Shown: piece by piece, positions 1-5,813 of the stretch
How the letters are laid out: the number at the start of each line of letters is the position of its first letter
Numbering within the stretch: the first letter of the stretch is position 1
Origin: Ferroglobus sp.
GTDB taxonomy: Archaea; Halobacteriota; Archaeoglobi; Archaeoglobales; Archaeoglobaceae
Assembly (NCBI GenBank): GCA_015520115.1
Contig: WAQS01000007.1
Span: 1 to 7,393 of the forward strand
Length of the DNA stretch: 7,393 bases
Direction of reading: 5' to 3'
Position numbers and translations under genes: made by a program
Notes under the pieces: model-generated
Database searches by the model: none
Seen by the model: the letters and a program-made list of their open reading frames with translations, nothing else
What the model was told of the DNA's origin: nothing

Positions 1-2
1 AG

Positions 3-296
3 GTTAGAGTCAAGGGGTTCAGAATACTTCTTGAAATCTCGAAGAGGAGATACGAAATGGATTTATCAAGAAATCCGAGAATCGTGGAAGAAGGACAGGT
101 GAAGCTTATAGCGAGGGGAATAGAAAGGTTTGGACAAGAGAGGAGTAAAGCAAAAAAACTTGCAGAAAAGTTTAACGAAGTCCTGAAAGAGGAAGGCTTC
201 GAGTTTTTTAAAAAGCCAGTCACTCCAGATTTAGCCGAAGTAGACGGAAAGGACTTCCTATGGACTCTCAATAGGATTCCAGCGGATTTCGGTTAA
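3..296 (+). CDS. Hypothetical protein, C-terminal part (5' end probably outside the window)
   Basis: I do not recognise this family. The frame is open from the left edge to a TAA at 294-296, giving about 97 visible residues. They are strongly hydrophilic, rich in Lys, Glu and Arg, with no membrane segment or signal peptide, so the protein is probably cytosolic. The middle (around RSKAKKLAEKFNEVLKEEG) looks helical and amphipathic, and the tail ends in WTLNRIPADFG. An ATG at 57 is preceded by AGGAG at 45-49 with a 7-nt spacer, so a 79-residue protein starting there is possible. I prefer the longer reading because the 18 codons upstream (VRVKGFRILLEISKRRYE) have the same purine-rich first positions and AGA/ATA codon use as the neighbouring genes. 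A second frame, ending at 102, is also open at the left edge and could be the tail of an overlapping upstream gene. Confidence 0.6.
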   Translation, partial: VRVKGFRILLEISKRRYEMDLSRNPRIVEEGQVKLIARGIERFGQERSKAKKLAEKFNEVLKEEGFEFFKKPVTPDLAEVDGKDFLWTLNRIPADFG

Positions 297-297
297 A

Positions 298-306
298 TTT
301 TTAAAT
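298..306 (+). promoter_or_regulatory. TATA-like box for the CLC gene
   Basis: TTTTTAAAT starts two bases after the upstream stop codon and is centred 25 nt before the GTG start at 327. That is the usual archaeal TATA-to-transcription-start distance. No Shine-Dalgarno sequence precedes the GTG, so a leaderless transcript beginning at or next to 327 is inferred. Confidence 0.5.
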
Positions 307-326
307 CGTGAAATTATTCTAAAGCT

Positions 327-2078
327 GTGGAAATTAGACCCCCCTTACTTCTCAGGCATCTCCTGATTCTTTCGATAATCGTCGGGATCTTCTCCGGCTT
401 AGCAGCCTTTGTCTTCTTCCTAATGCTTGATCTTTCCTCCGAATTTTTCTTTGAAGTTCTTGACTCCTTCAGTCCGCCAGCTCCGAAAGGAGAGACAAGC
501 CTTGACTTTTTCGGCATAAAGCTTGGCATAATTCCCTTGTGGGTTCTCCCAGCAATAGGTGGCTTGCTGAGCGGGTTGATAGTTTACAAACTCGCTCCAG
601 AAGCTGAAGGACATGGAACGGATGCAGTTATAAGAGCTTTTCACAGGTTGAGAGGAAAGGTTAGATGGAGAGTTCCTTTTGTTAAAGCTGTAGCTTCAGC
701 AATAACAATAGGAAGCGGAGGGAGTGCCGGAAGAGAAGGACCGATAGCACAAATCGGCTCTGGGGTTGGAGCAATTTTAGCCGATATTCTAAAGCTTTCC
801 GACAAGGATAGGAGAATCCTACTCGTTTGCGGCGTTGCCGGAGGAATAGGAAGCATTTTCCGAGCACCCTTTGGTGGTGCTTTGTTCGGAGTTGAGGTTC
901 TATACAAAAGAGATGCGGAGCTCGATGCGATAATTCCCGCTTTCGTGTCATCCATAACCGCTTTTACAGTTTTTGAAGTTTTGATGAGCCACATTTCTAA
1001 TTTAAGGTTCGCATCAACCCCAATTTTCATAGCAACAGACGTGGGCTTGCAAAGTCCGGTAGAGCTGTTCTTCCACTCGCTAACTGGGGTATTAGCTGCG
1101 GGAGTTGCGATAGCTTACGTGAAATGCTTTTATTTGGTCCACAATCTCTTCAGAAAACTAAAAGCGCCGAGCACTCTTAAACCCCTCATAGGTGGAATAA
1201 TCACCGGACTTATAGGCGTTTTCGTCCCCCAAGCTTTGGGAATGAGCTACGGATACGTTCAACTGGCGATAGACGGAAAACTGGTGATGAGTGTTGCTTT
1301 GCTAATACTCTTGGGAAAGATCTTGGCAACATCCTTCACAGTCGGTAGCGGAGGTAGCGGAGGAGTTTTTGCTCCTTCGATAGTCATAGGCAGCATGCTC
1401 GGAGCTGTTGTAGGAGATTTAGCGAGTAATTTCGCAATTACTGGAGCAAAATCCAATTTCGTTCTTGTAGGCATGTCAGCTTTCGTTTCGGCTGTAGCCA
1501 AAACACCTCTTGCATCGATCATGATGGTCTTAGAGATGACGGGAAGCTACAAGCTCCTTCCAGCTTTGATGCTCGCTTCGACGCTCTCCTACTATTTAAG
1601 CGGCGATGTTTCCATTTACAGCGAGCAGGTCAATTCGAGAGTTGAATCTCCGGCACATAGAAGAGAGATGACCGTCGATGTTCTTGAAAACATAAAGGTT
1701 GCAGAGGCGATGACTCCGGCCGACAAAGTTATGACCCTATCCCCGAAAAACACGATCTCAGACGTTCTGCTGGCGATAAATTCTACTGGACACCTTGGTT
1801 ATCCAGTCGTGGAGAACGGAAAGCTTGTAGGAATTATAACCCTCGAAGACGTGTTACGTGTTCCGGAGGAGAAAAGAGACAGCGTGAAGGTAGAAGACGT
1901 CATGACAAAAGAAGTAATTACGATTACTCCAGAGGCGTCTTTGGAAGATGCTCTACAACTTCTTGAAAAATACAAAATTGGAAGATTGCCGGTCGTGGAG
2001 GATTCGAAACTCGTGGGATTGATAACGAGATCGGATATTATCAGAGCTCACGCAAAGGCAATTTCCAGTATTTCTTAA
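327..2078 (+). CDS. CLC-family chloride channel/transporter with C-terminal CBS pair
   Basis: This is a 583-residue integral membrane protein that moves chloride or a similar anion across the cytoplasmic membrane. Residues 1-430 form the CLC membrane domain: GHGTDA at 95-100 (position of the usual GSGIP), GREGP at 135-139 with the gating glutamate E137, GGSGGVFAPS at 342-351, and a candidate pore tyrosine Y431. The position aligned with the proton glutamate E203 of E. coli ClC appears to be V191 (LFGVEV), the pattern of channel-type CLCs. Residues about 457-577 are two CBS domains (AEAMTPADKV and VEDVMTKEV begin them; LITRSDIIRAHAK ends the second), which in related proteins bind adenine nucleotides and tune gating. 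The start is GTG at 327; the next in-frame Met, residue 33, lies inside the first membrane helix, so GTG is preferred. The 3' end overlaps the convergent pgk gene by 38 nt. Family assignment is firm; channel versus exchanger is inference. Confidence 0.95.
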   Translation: MEIRPPLLLRHLLILSIIVGIFSGLAAFVFFLMLDLSSEFFFEVLDSFSPPAPKGETSLDFFGIKLGIIPLWVLPAIGGLLSGLIVYKLAPEAEGHGTDAVIRAFHRLRGKVRWRVPFVKAVASAITIGSGGSAGREGPIAQIGSGVGAILADILKLSDKDRRILLVCGVAGGIGSIFRAPFGGALFGVEVLYKRDAELDAIIPAFVSSITAFTVFEVLMSHISNLRFASTPIFIATDVGLQSPVELFFHSLTGVLAAGVAIAYVKCFYLVHNLFRKLKAPSTLKPLIGGIITGLIGVFVPQALGMSYGYVQLAIDGKLVMSVALLILLGKILATSFTVGSGGSGGVFAPSIVIGSMLGAVVGDLASNFAITGAKSNFVLVGMSAFVSAVAKTPLASIMMVLEMTGSYKLLPALMLASTLSYYLSGDVSIYSEQVNSRVESPAHRREMTVDVLENIKVAEAMTPADKVMTLSPKNTISDVLLAINSTGHLGYPVVENGKLVGIITLEDVLRVPEEKRDSVKVEDVMTKEVITITPEASLEDALQLLEKYKIGRLPVVEDSKLVGLITRSDIIRAHAKAISSIS

Positions 2079-3258
2079 GAACTTCCAGCGCCACAAGATT
2101 TTCCCCGCTCAGAAATCTTATACTCGCTCCTCCTCCAGTGGAAATGTGGTCTATTTTCCTCCCTATCCCGAATAGCCTCGCCGCCGTAGCTATATGCCCG
2201 CCACCAACAACAGAATAGCTGGCTTTAGCCACAGCCTTTAAGACCTCCACGGTGCCCGTCGCAAAAACCTCCTCCTCAAAAACTCCGGCAGGACCGTTTA
2301 TAACCGCTATGTCGTACTTTGGTATTTCCTCCACGAGTATGGAAATCGTTTCAAACCCTATGTCCTTTATCATCCCACCTCTGAACTCCTCAAGCTTCAC
2401 GTCTTCCCTCTCCCCATTCGCATCAACCGCAACGTCAACGGGAAGAATTATCTTGTTCTTATACTTTTCAAGAAGCTTTTTCATCTCCTTATCGCTCACC
2501 CCGTCCTTGTTTTCTTCGATAATTTTCTCGTTCTCCTCTCCAAGTTTAAATCCGGAAAGCTTTAAGAAGTAGTTTGCCACGACTCCTGTCAAAGCGACTT
2601 TGTCCGCTATTCCGTTCTCAAGAACGTTTTTCAAAACCTTTACCGAATCCTCTATTTTCGCCCCTCCAAGGATAAATATTTTGCTTCCTTCACTCCTCAA
2701 AGCTTTCGATAAAGCTCTAACTTCCTTCTCGACAAGTCTTCCAGCCACAGAGGGCATTACCGGAGGAAAACCGATTAAGCTTGCGTGTGGGCGGTGAGAA
2801 GCTGAAAAAGCGTCATTAACGTATAAATCGAAAAGTGGGGCAAGTTTTTTAACCATTAAACAGTTGGCGTGCTCTTCAGGAGTTCTTTTAAGCTGTTCCT
2901 CGGAGTAAAACCTAACGTTTTCAAGAAGAACTATCTCTCCGGGTTTCAACCTTTTAACTCTTCTAATAACGCACGAAGAGAAAATCTCGTCAAGGTACTC
3001 GACTTCCCTCCCAACTATTCTCTCAAGAACTTCCGCATGAGCTTCAAGAGTCGTGAAGTCATCCTTTCCCGGACGGCTTTGATGTGCCAGTATTGCTACG
3101 GCAGAGTTTTCTAACTCTTTTAGGGTTTCGTAGTGACTTTCAAACCTCGTCGTGTCGAGAATTCTCGACTCCACAATGGGAGAGTTTATGTCAACCCTGA
3201 GAAGAACCTTCTTTCCAGAATACTCAATGTCGTCAAGAGTCGGAATGCCGTCTAACAT
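2041..3258 (-). CDS. pgk: Phosphoglycerate kinase (archaeal type)
   Basis: This 405-residue cytosolic enzyme interconverts 1,3-bisphosphoglycerate plus ADP and 3-phosphoglycerate plus ATP, in glycolysis and, probably mainly here, gluconeogenesis. Substrate-binding motifs are all present: LLRVDINSP at 19-27, AHQSRPG at 58-64 (the archaeal form of SHLGRP), LLENVRF at 111-117 and NDAFSASHR at 148-156. Nucleotide-side motifs follow: GGAKIEDS at 198-205, INGPAGVFE at 320-328, VVGGGHIA at 350-357 and STGGGASIRF at 373-382. Length is normal for archaeal PGK. I start at ATG 3258. A TTG directly upstream at 3261 would add one residue, and neither has a Shine-Dalgarno sequence. A TATA-like element lies about 27 nt upstream, suggesting a leaderless mRNA from its own promoter. 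The gene sits 33 nt downstream of alba on the same strand, and its 3' end overlaps the CLC gene. Function is certain; co-transcription with alba is not. Confidence 0.97.
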   Translation of the reverse strand: MLDGIPTLDDIEYSGKKVLLRVDINSPIVESRILDTTRFESHYETLKELENSAVAILAHQSRPGKDDFTTLEAHAEVLERIVGREVEYLDEIFSSCVIRRVKRLKPGEIVLLENVRFYSEEQLKRTPEEHANCLMVKKLAPLFDLYVNDAFSASHRPHASLIGFPPVMPSVAGRLVEKEVRALSKALRSEGSKIFILGGAKIEDSVKVLKNVLENGIADKVALTGVVANYFLKLSGFKLGEENEKIIEENKDGVSDKEMKKLLEKYKNKIILPVDVAVDANGEREDVKLEEFRGGMIKDIGFETISILVEEIPKYDIAVINGPAGVFEEEVFATGTVEVLKAVAKASYSVVGGGHIATAARLFGIGRKIDHISTGGGASIRFLSGENLVALEVLKKYWKLPLREL

Positions 3259-3265
3259 CAAGTGG

Positions 3266-3276
3266 AAAATAAAAAA
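3266..3276 (-). terminator. T-rich tract between alba and pgk
   Basis: On the minus strand this reads TTTTTTATTTT, starting 15 nt after the alba stop codon. Archaeal termination often occurs at such T-tracts without a hairpin, so it could end alba transcripts. It lies between the inferred pgk TATA box and the pgk start, so it need not be present in pgk mRNA. The assignment rests only on base composition and position. Confidence 0.4.
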
Positions 3277-3280
3277 GAGT

Positions 3281-3290
3281 GTTATTAAAG
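3281..3290 (-). promoter_or_regulatory. TATA-like box for pgk
   Basis: On the minus strand this reads CTTTAATAAC, immediately after the alba stop codon and centred about 27 nt before the pgk ATG at 3258. Spacing and the lack of a Shine-Dalgarno sequence fit a leaderless pgk transcript. The match to an archaeal TATA consensus is moderate. Confidence 0.4.
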
Positions 3291-3291
3291 C

Positions 3292-3564
3292 TTACTCCTT
3301 TTTAGCCAGAACGATTTCTATAGCCGAGATGTTCGCCTCTCCCTGCTCGCTCTCAACCTTTTCGGTGGAGATCTTTATGTCCTTCACATCCACGTCAGGG
3401 AGAAATCTCTTCCTCACTATTTCCGCTACATCCACAGCCCTACTTATGGCTCTTCCTCTCGCCTTAATGGCTACTTCCTTCGCTCCACTGTTGAATTGCG
3501 TCAAAACAGCCAAAACGTAGTTCATTACAGGCTTGTTCCCAACAAACACAGCATTTTCTGCCAC
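3292..3564 (-). CDS. albA: Alba, DNA/RNA-binding chromatin protein
   Basis: This 90-residue protein is a member of the Alba (Sac10b) family: abundant, dimeric, basic proteins that coat archaeal DNA and also bind RNA. Diagnostic segments are [18 protein letters not shown] at 8-25, [19 protein letters not shown] at 33-51 and RFLP at 53-56. F54 matches the phenylalanine (F60 in Sulfolobus) that packs dimers together on DNA. The nucleic-acid-binding lysine pair of Sulfolobus Alba (K16-K17) is Asn10-Lys11 here, so the well-known acetylation site is Asn while the second lysine is kept. The start is GTG at 3564, preceded by the strongest Shine-Dalgarno sequence in the window, GAGGAGGGG, with a 5-nt spacer; high expression is expected for a chromatin protein. 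It lies 40 nt downstream of asd and 33 nt upstream of pgk on the same strand. Function is firm. Confidence 0.97.
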   Translation of the reverse strand: MAENAVFVGNKPVMNYVLAVLTQFNSGAKEVAIKARGRAISRAVDVAEIVRKRFLPDVDVKDIKISTEKVESEQGEANISAIEIVLAKKE

Positions 3565-3569
3565 ACTAT

Positions 3570-3578
3570 CCCCTCCTC
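3570..3578 (-). promoter_or_regulatory. Strong Shine-Dalgarno sequence deciding the alba GTG start
   Basis: On the minus strand GAGGAGGGG lies 5 nt upstream of the GTG at 3564. It supports this non-ATG start and indicates a leadered mRNA, unlike most other genes in the window. Confidence 0.75.
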
Positions 3579-3604
3579 GTTTTTACTTAGCCGACAAGAT
3601 ACCA

Positions 3605-3613
3605 CTATATAAT
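3605..3613 (-). promoter_or_regulatory. Possible TATA box for alba, overlapping the asd stop codon
   Basis: On the minus strand ATTATATAG includes the asd stop codon TAG. Its centre at 3609 predicts transcription from about 3584, which would give alba a leader of roughly 20 nt containing its Shine-Dalgarno sequence. No T-rich terminator lies between asd and alba, so read-through from asd is equally possible. Confidence 0.35.
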
Positions 3614-4633
3614 CTTTTCCTTAACCAGCAATTCAGCGTTGAGTATGCTCGCTCCAGCAGCACCCCTCACAGTGTTGTGCCCGAGAACTACGTACTTTAT
3701 TCCGCTCGCATCCTCTCTAATTCTCCCTACTACGACGCTCATCCCCCTCCCAGCATTTCTGTCAAGCCTTGGCTGCGGGCGGTCTTCCTCGTCTCTGACA
3801 ATTATAAGCTTTTCCGGAGAGGATGGTAGATCTAAGGGCTTAAAACTCTCGAAAGCCTCCCTAACTTCTTCAACGGTGACTTTTCTATCGAACTTCGCAA
3901 ATACAGCCTCCGTGTGACCATCAATCACGGGAACTCTGTGGCAAGAAGCAGAAATTTTCAGGTCTGCGAATCTAATTCTATTCCCTTCAAGCTTTCCAAG
4001 GATCTTTAGCGGCTCGCTCTCGACTTTCTCTTCCTCTCCTTTTATGAAAGGTATTATGTTGTCCGTTATGTCAAGAGATGCTACTCCCGGATAACCCGCT
4101 CCGCTCAAAGCCTGCATCGTAGCCACGTTAACCTCCCTCAAACCCAAATCCATAAGAGGTTTGAGAGTTAGAGTTAAGATAATCGTCGTACAGTTTGGGT
4201 TCGTAACGATAAACCCGTCCCAGCCTCTGTTTTTCTTCTGAACGTCTATCAAAGCCAAATGCTCCGCATTTATTTCCGGGATTATCAGAGGGACATCCTC
4301 TTCCATTCTGTAAGCTGAAGCGTTGCTTGCAACAACGAATCCCGCTTCGGCGAACTTCTTTTCCACTTCCCTCGCAACATCAGATGGCAAAGCGGAAAAA
4401 ACGATGTCGGCATCAAACTTTTTCGGATCCATTGGCAAAAGTTCGAGGTCTCTCACCTCCTTCGGAACGTCTTGGGAAACTATCCACCTAACCTCTTCAC
4501 CGTACTTCTTACCAATTCTCCGCTCGCTTGCAGCTAAACTTGTAATCTCGAACCAAGGATGTTCGGACAGAAGTTCGATGAATTTCTGTCCAACCATCCC
4601 TGTAGCACCAAGAATCCCAACTTTGAGCTTCAT
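3605..4633 (-). CDS. asd: Aspartate-semialdehyde dehydrogenase
   Basis: This 342-residue cytosolic enzyme reduces aspartyl phosphate to aspartate semialdehyde with NADPH, the branch-point step toward threonine, methionine and (through diaminopimelate) lysine. The N-terminal Rossmann motif is [11 protein letters not shown] at 6-16. The catalytic cysteine is C148 in [17 protein letters not shown] at 175-184 and the [11 protein letters not shown] segment at 232-242, with the probable catalytic base H240, mark the archaeal/fungal-type branch of the family. Length is normal for that branch. The ATG at 4633 places the Rossmann motif at the expected distance. There is no Shine-Dalgarno sequence, but a GTTTTAAAC box is centred 25 nt upstream, suggesting a leaderless mRNA. 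It follows the MFS gene by 39 nt and precedes alba by 40 nt on the same strand. No other amino-acid biosynthesis gene is visible nearby. Confidence 0.96.
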   Translation of the reverse strand: MKLKVGILGATGMVGQKFIELLSEHPWFEITSLAASERRIGKKYGEEVRWIVSQDVPKEVRDLELLPMDPKKFDADIVFSALPSDVAREVEKKFAEAGFVVASNASAYRMEEDVPLIIPEINAEHLALIDVQKKNRGWDGFIVTNPNCTTIILTLTLKPLMDLGLREVNVATMQALSGAGYPGVASLDITDNIIPFIKGEEEKVESEPLKILGKLEGNRIRFADLKISASCHRVPVIDGHTEAVFAKFDRKVTVEEVREAFESFKPLDLPSSPEKLIIVRDEEDRPQPRLDRNAGRGMSVVVGRIREDASGIKYVVLGHNTVRGAAGASILNAELLVKEKII

Positions 4634-4653
4634 GCTTGAAAGAAAGCTGGCTT

Positions 4654-4662
4654 GTTTAAAAC
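4654..4662 (-). promoter_or_regulatory. TATA-like box for asd
   Basis: GTTTTAAAC, a near-palindromic AT-rich box in the 39-nt gap after the MFS gene, is centred 25 nt before the asd ATG at 4633. This is the expected spacing for a leaderless archaeal transcript, and it suggests that asd can be transcribed independently of the upstream transporter gene. Confidence 0.5.
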
Positions 4663-4672
4663 ATTAACCTTT

Positions 4673-5761
4673 TCAGAATTTCACGAAAAGGTAGACGAAA
4701 GCTGAAATTAACGAAAGGATGGACGCAAAAACGAAAGCTGCGTCGAGAGTGAACAGCTCTGCTAAAGCTCCGGCTATGATATTTCCAATAACTATCGCCA
4801 TTCCGAAGCTCAAGTGATACGCTCCAAGTCCGAAACCTTGAGATTTGGACAGATCGGAAGCTAAAGCCCTCTGCTGAGCTTCACTTACGCTCATGAAAAT
4901 TCCGTAGAGAATGAAAGCAACGACGAAGAAAAGGGGATTTTGAAAAGTCATCAGGAGGAGAGACGCCGAGAAGATTAGATAGGAGAAGCCGACAATTTTA
5001 GCTTTCCCAAATCTATCTGCCAGTATCCCGGCTGGATACGAGTATAGGGAGTAAACTACATTAAATACTAAATATAGTAGAAAGGCTGCTTCAACGCCTA
5101 TCACCGAAGCCCTTATCAAAAAGAACATGTAGCTTAAGTGACACAAACCGGAAAGAAAAGCCACAAATAAGTACTTTTTCAGCTTCACTCCGACTTCCAC
5201 CTTTTTCGGGACGAATTCTCCAGTGTCTCTAACGAAAAAAATTGGAATTACAGCGAAAAATCCTATTGCTGCTGCTACAAGAATGGGTGTTTGGAAGTTC
5301 TTCAGAGATTCGTAGAGGAGTATGGCGATTAAAGTTCCCACTACCGCTCCAGCCGTGTCCATCGCCCTATGAAAGCCAAAAGCTTTTCCTCTCTCCTTGG
5401 AAGATTCGGCAATTATCGCATCCCTTGGAGACGTTCTAATCCCCTTTCCGATTCTGTCCATAATAACAAAGCCCGAAACTTCTCCAGCTGAAGAAGAGAT
5501 GCCTATACCGAGCTTTGAAACTTGAGAGAGAAGGTATCCGAAAAACACCAGCGGCTTTCTCCTCCTGAATATATCGGAGATGTATCCAGAGAATAGCTTT
5601 ACAACGTTCCCAAAACCGTCCAGCAACCCACCGACGATCCCAATTCCGAGAGCCGTGGCGTTCATGCTCTTGAGGAAGAAGGGTAGAAGAGGGTGAATTA
5701 TCTCGCTGCTCAGGTCGTTCAGGAAACTGACTATGCCGAGCAGTGTTATGTTCCTTTTCAT
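4673..5761 (-). CDS. Major facilitator superfamily transporter, substrate unknown
   Basis: This 362-residue, mostly hydrophobic protein should span the cytoplasmic membrane about 12 times and move a small solute. It opens with SFLNDLSSEIIHPLLPFF at 12-29, a segment seen in a subgroup of MFS permeases. MFS motif A occurs in both halves: GYISDIFRRRKP at 59-70 and GILADRFGKAKI at 245-256. A conserved cytoplasmic segment, DRIGKGIRTSPRDAIIAE at 102-119, is typical of the same poorly characterised subgroup. A basic loop around 185-197 probably joins the two six-helix halves. The protein is slightly short for an MFS member but looks complete. The ATG at 5761 has no Shine-Dalgarno sequence and lies 28 nt from an AT-rich element shared with the divergent NrpR-like gene, which makes that regulator a candidate controller. 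Nothing in the sequence identifies the substrate. Confidence 0.88.
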   Translation of the reverse strand: MKRNITLLGIVSFLNDLSSEIIHPLLPFFLKSMNATALGIGIVGGLLDGFGNVVKLFSGYISDIFRRRKPLVFFGYLLSQVSKLGIGISSSAGEVSGFVIMDRIGKGIRTSPRDAIIAESSKERGKAFGFHRAMDTAGAVVGTLIAILLYESLKNFQTPILVAAAIGFFAVIPIFFVRDTGEFVPKKVEVGVKLKKYLFVAFLSGLCHLSYMFFLIRASVIGVEAAFLLYLVFNVVYSLYSYPAGILADRFGKAKIVGFSYLIFSASLLLMTFQNPLFFVVAFILYGIFMSVSEAQQRALASDLSKSQGFGLGAYHLSFGMAIVIGNIIAGALAELFTLDAAFVFASILSLISAFVYLFVKF

Positions 5762-5774
5762 TCAACAACCACCC

Positions 5775-5786
5775 AAGCTTAAGCTT
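5775..5786. promoter_or_regulatory. 12-bp perfect palindrome, candidate operator between the MFS and NrpR-like genes
   Basis: AAGCTTAAGCTT is a perfect palindrome made of two tandem AAGCTT units in the 52-nt divergent spacer. Its right end touches the AT-rich core promoter element, so a bound protein would interfere with transcription in both directions. It does not match the GGAA-N6-TTCC operator known for methanogen NrpR. AAGCTT is also common inside genes here because of Lys/Ala-Leu codon pairs, so chance occurrence is possible. Confidence 0.35.
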
Positions 5787-5793
5787 TTTAATT
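5785..5793. promoter_or_regulatory. Possibly bidirectional TATA element between divergent genes
   Basis: TTTTTAATT is centred at 5789, 25 nt before the NrpR-like ATG at 5814 and 28 nt from the MFS ATG at 5761 on the other strand. It is the only strongly AT-rich TATA candidate in the spacer. If both mRNAs are leaderless, one element would serve both directions, or two overlapping boxes share it. Confidence 0.45.
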
Positions 5794-5813
5794 GTGACTC
5801 TTTTGCAGATTTA

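Noticed and set aside
641..1030. Minus-strand open frame inside the CLC gene
   Set aside because: It is antisense to conserved CLC motifs and has low-complexity Ser/Pro/Ala composition, with no promoter or ribosome-binding site seen.
2252..3114. Open frames on the plus strand inside pgk (for example 2252-2572, 2600-2797, 2869-3114)
   Set aside because: They are antisense to a clearly coding gene, rich in Ser/Phe/Pro from complemented Lys/Glu codons, and resemble no protein family. They are shadows.
3259..3261. TTG as the pgk start
   Set aside because: It is directly followed by ATG, and neither codon has a Shine-Dalgarno sequence. ATG is the more likely initiator and fits the TATA spacing equally well.
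5436..5768. Minus-strand open frame overlapping the 5' part of the MFS gene in another frame
   Set aside because: Its product is rich in Arg, Ser and His without family features, whereas the overlapping frame encodes clear MFS motifs.
5733..5813. Upstream in-frame ATG extending the NrpR-like protein by 27 residues
   Set aside because: The extension crosses the promoter spacer and the start of the MFS gene, has no Shine-Dalgarno sequence, and adds residues unlike a winged-helix N-terminus. The ATG at 5814 is ideally placed 25 nt after a TATA element.
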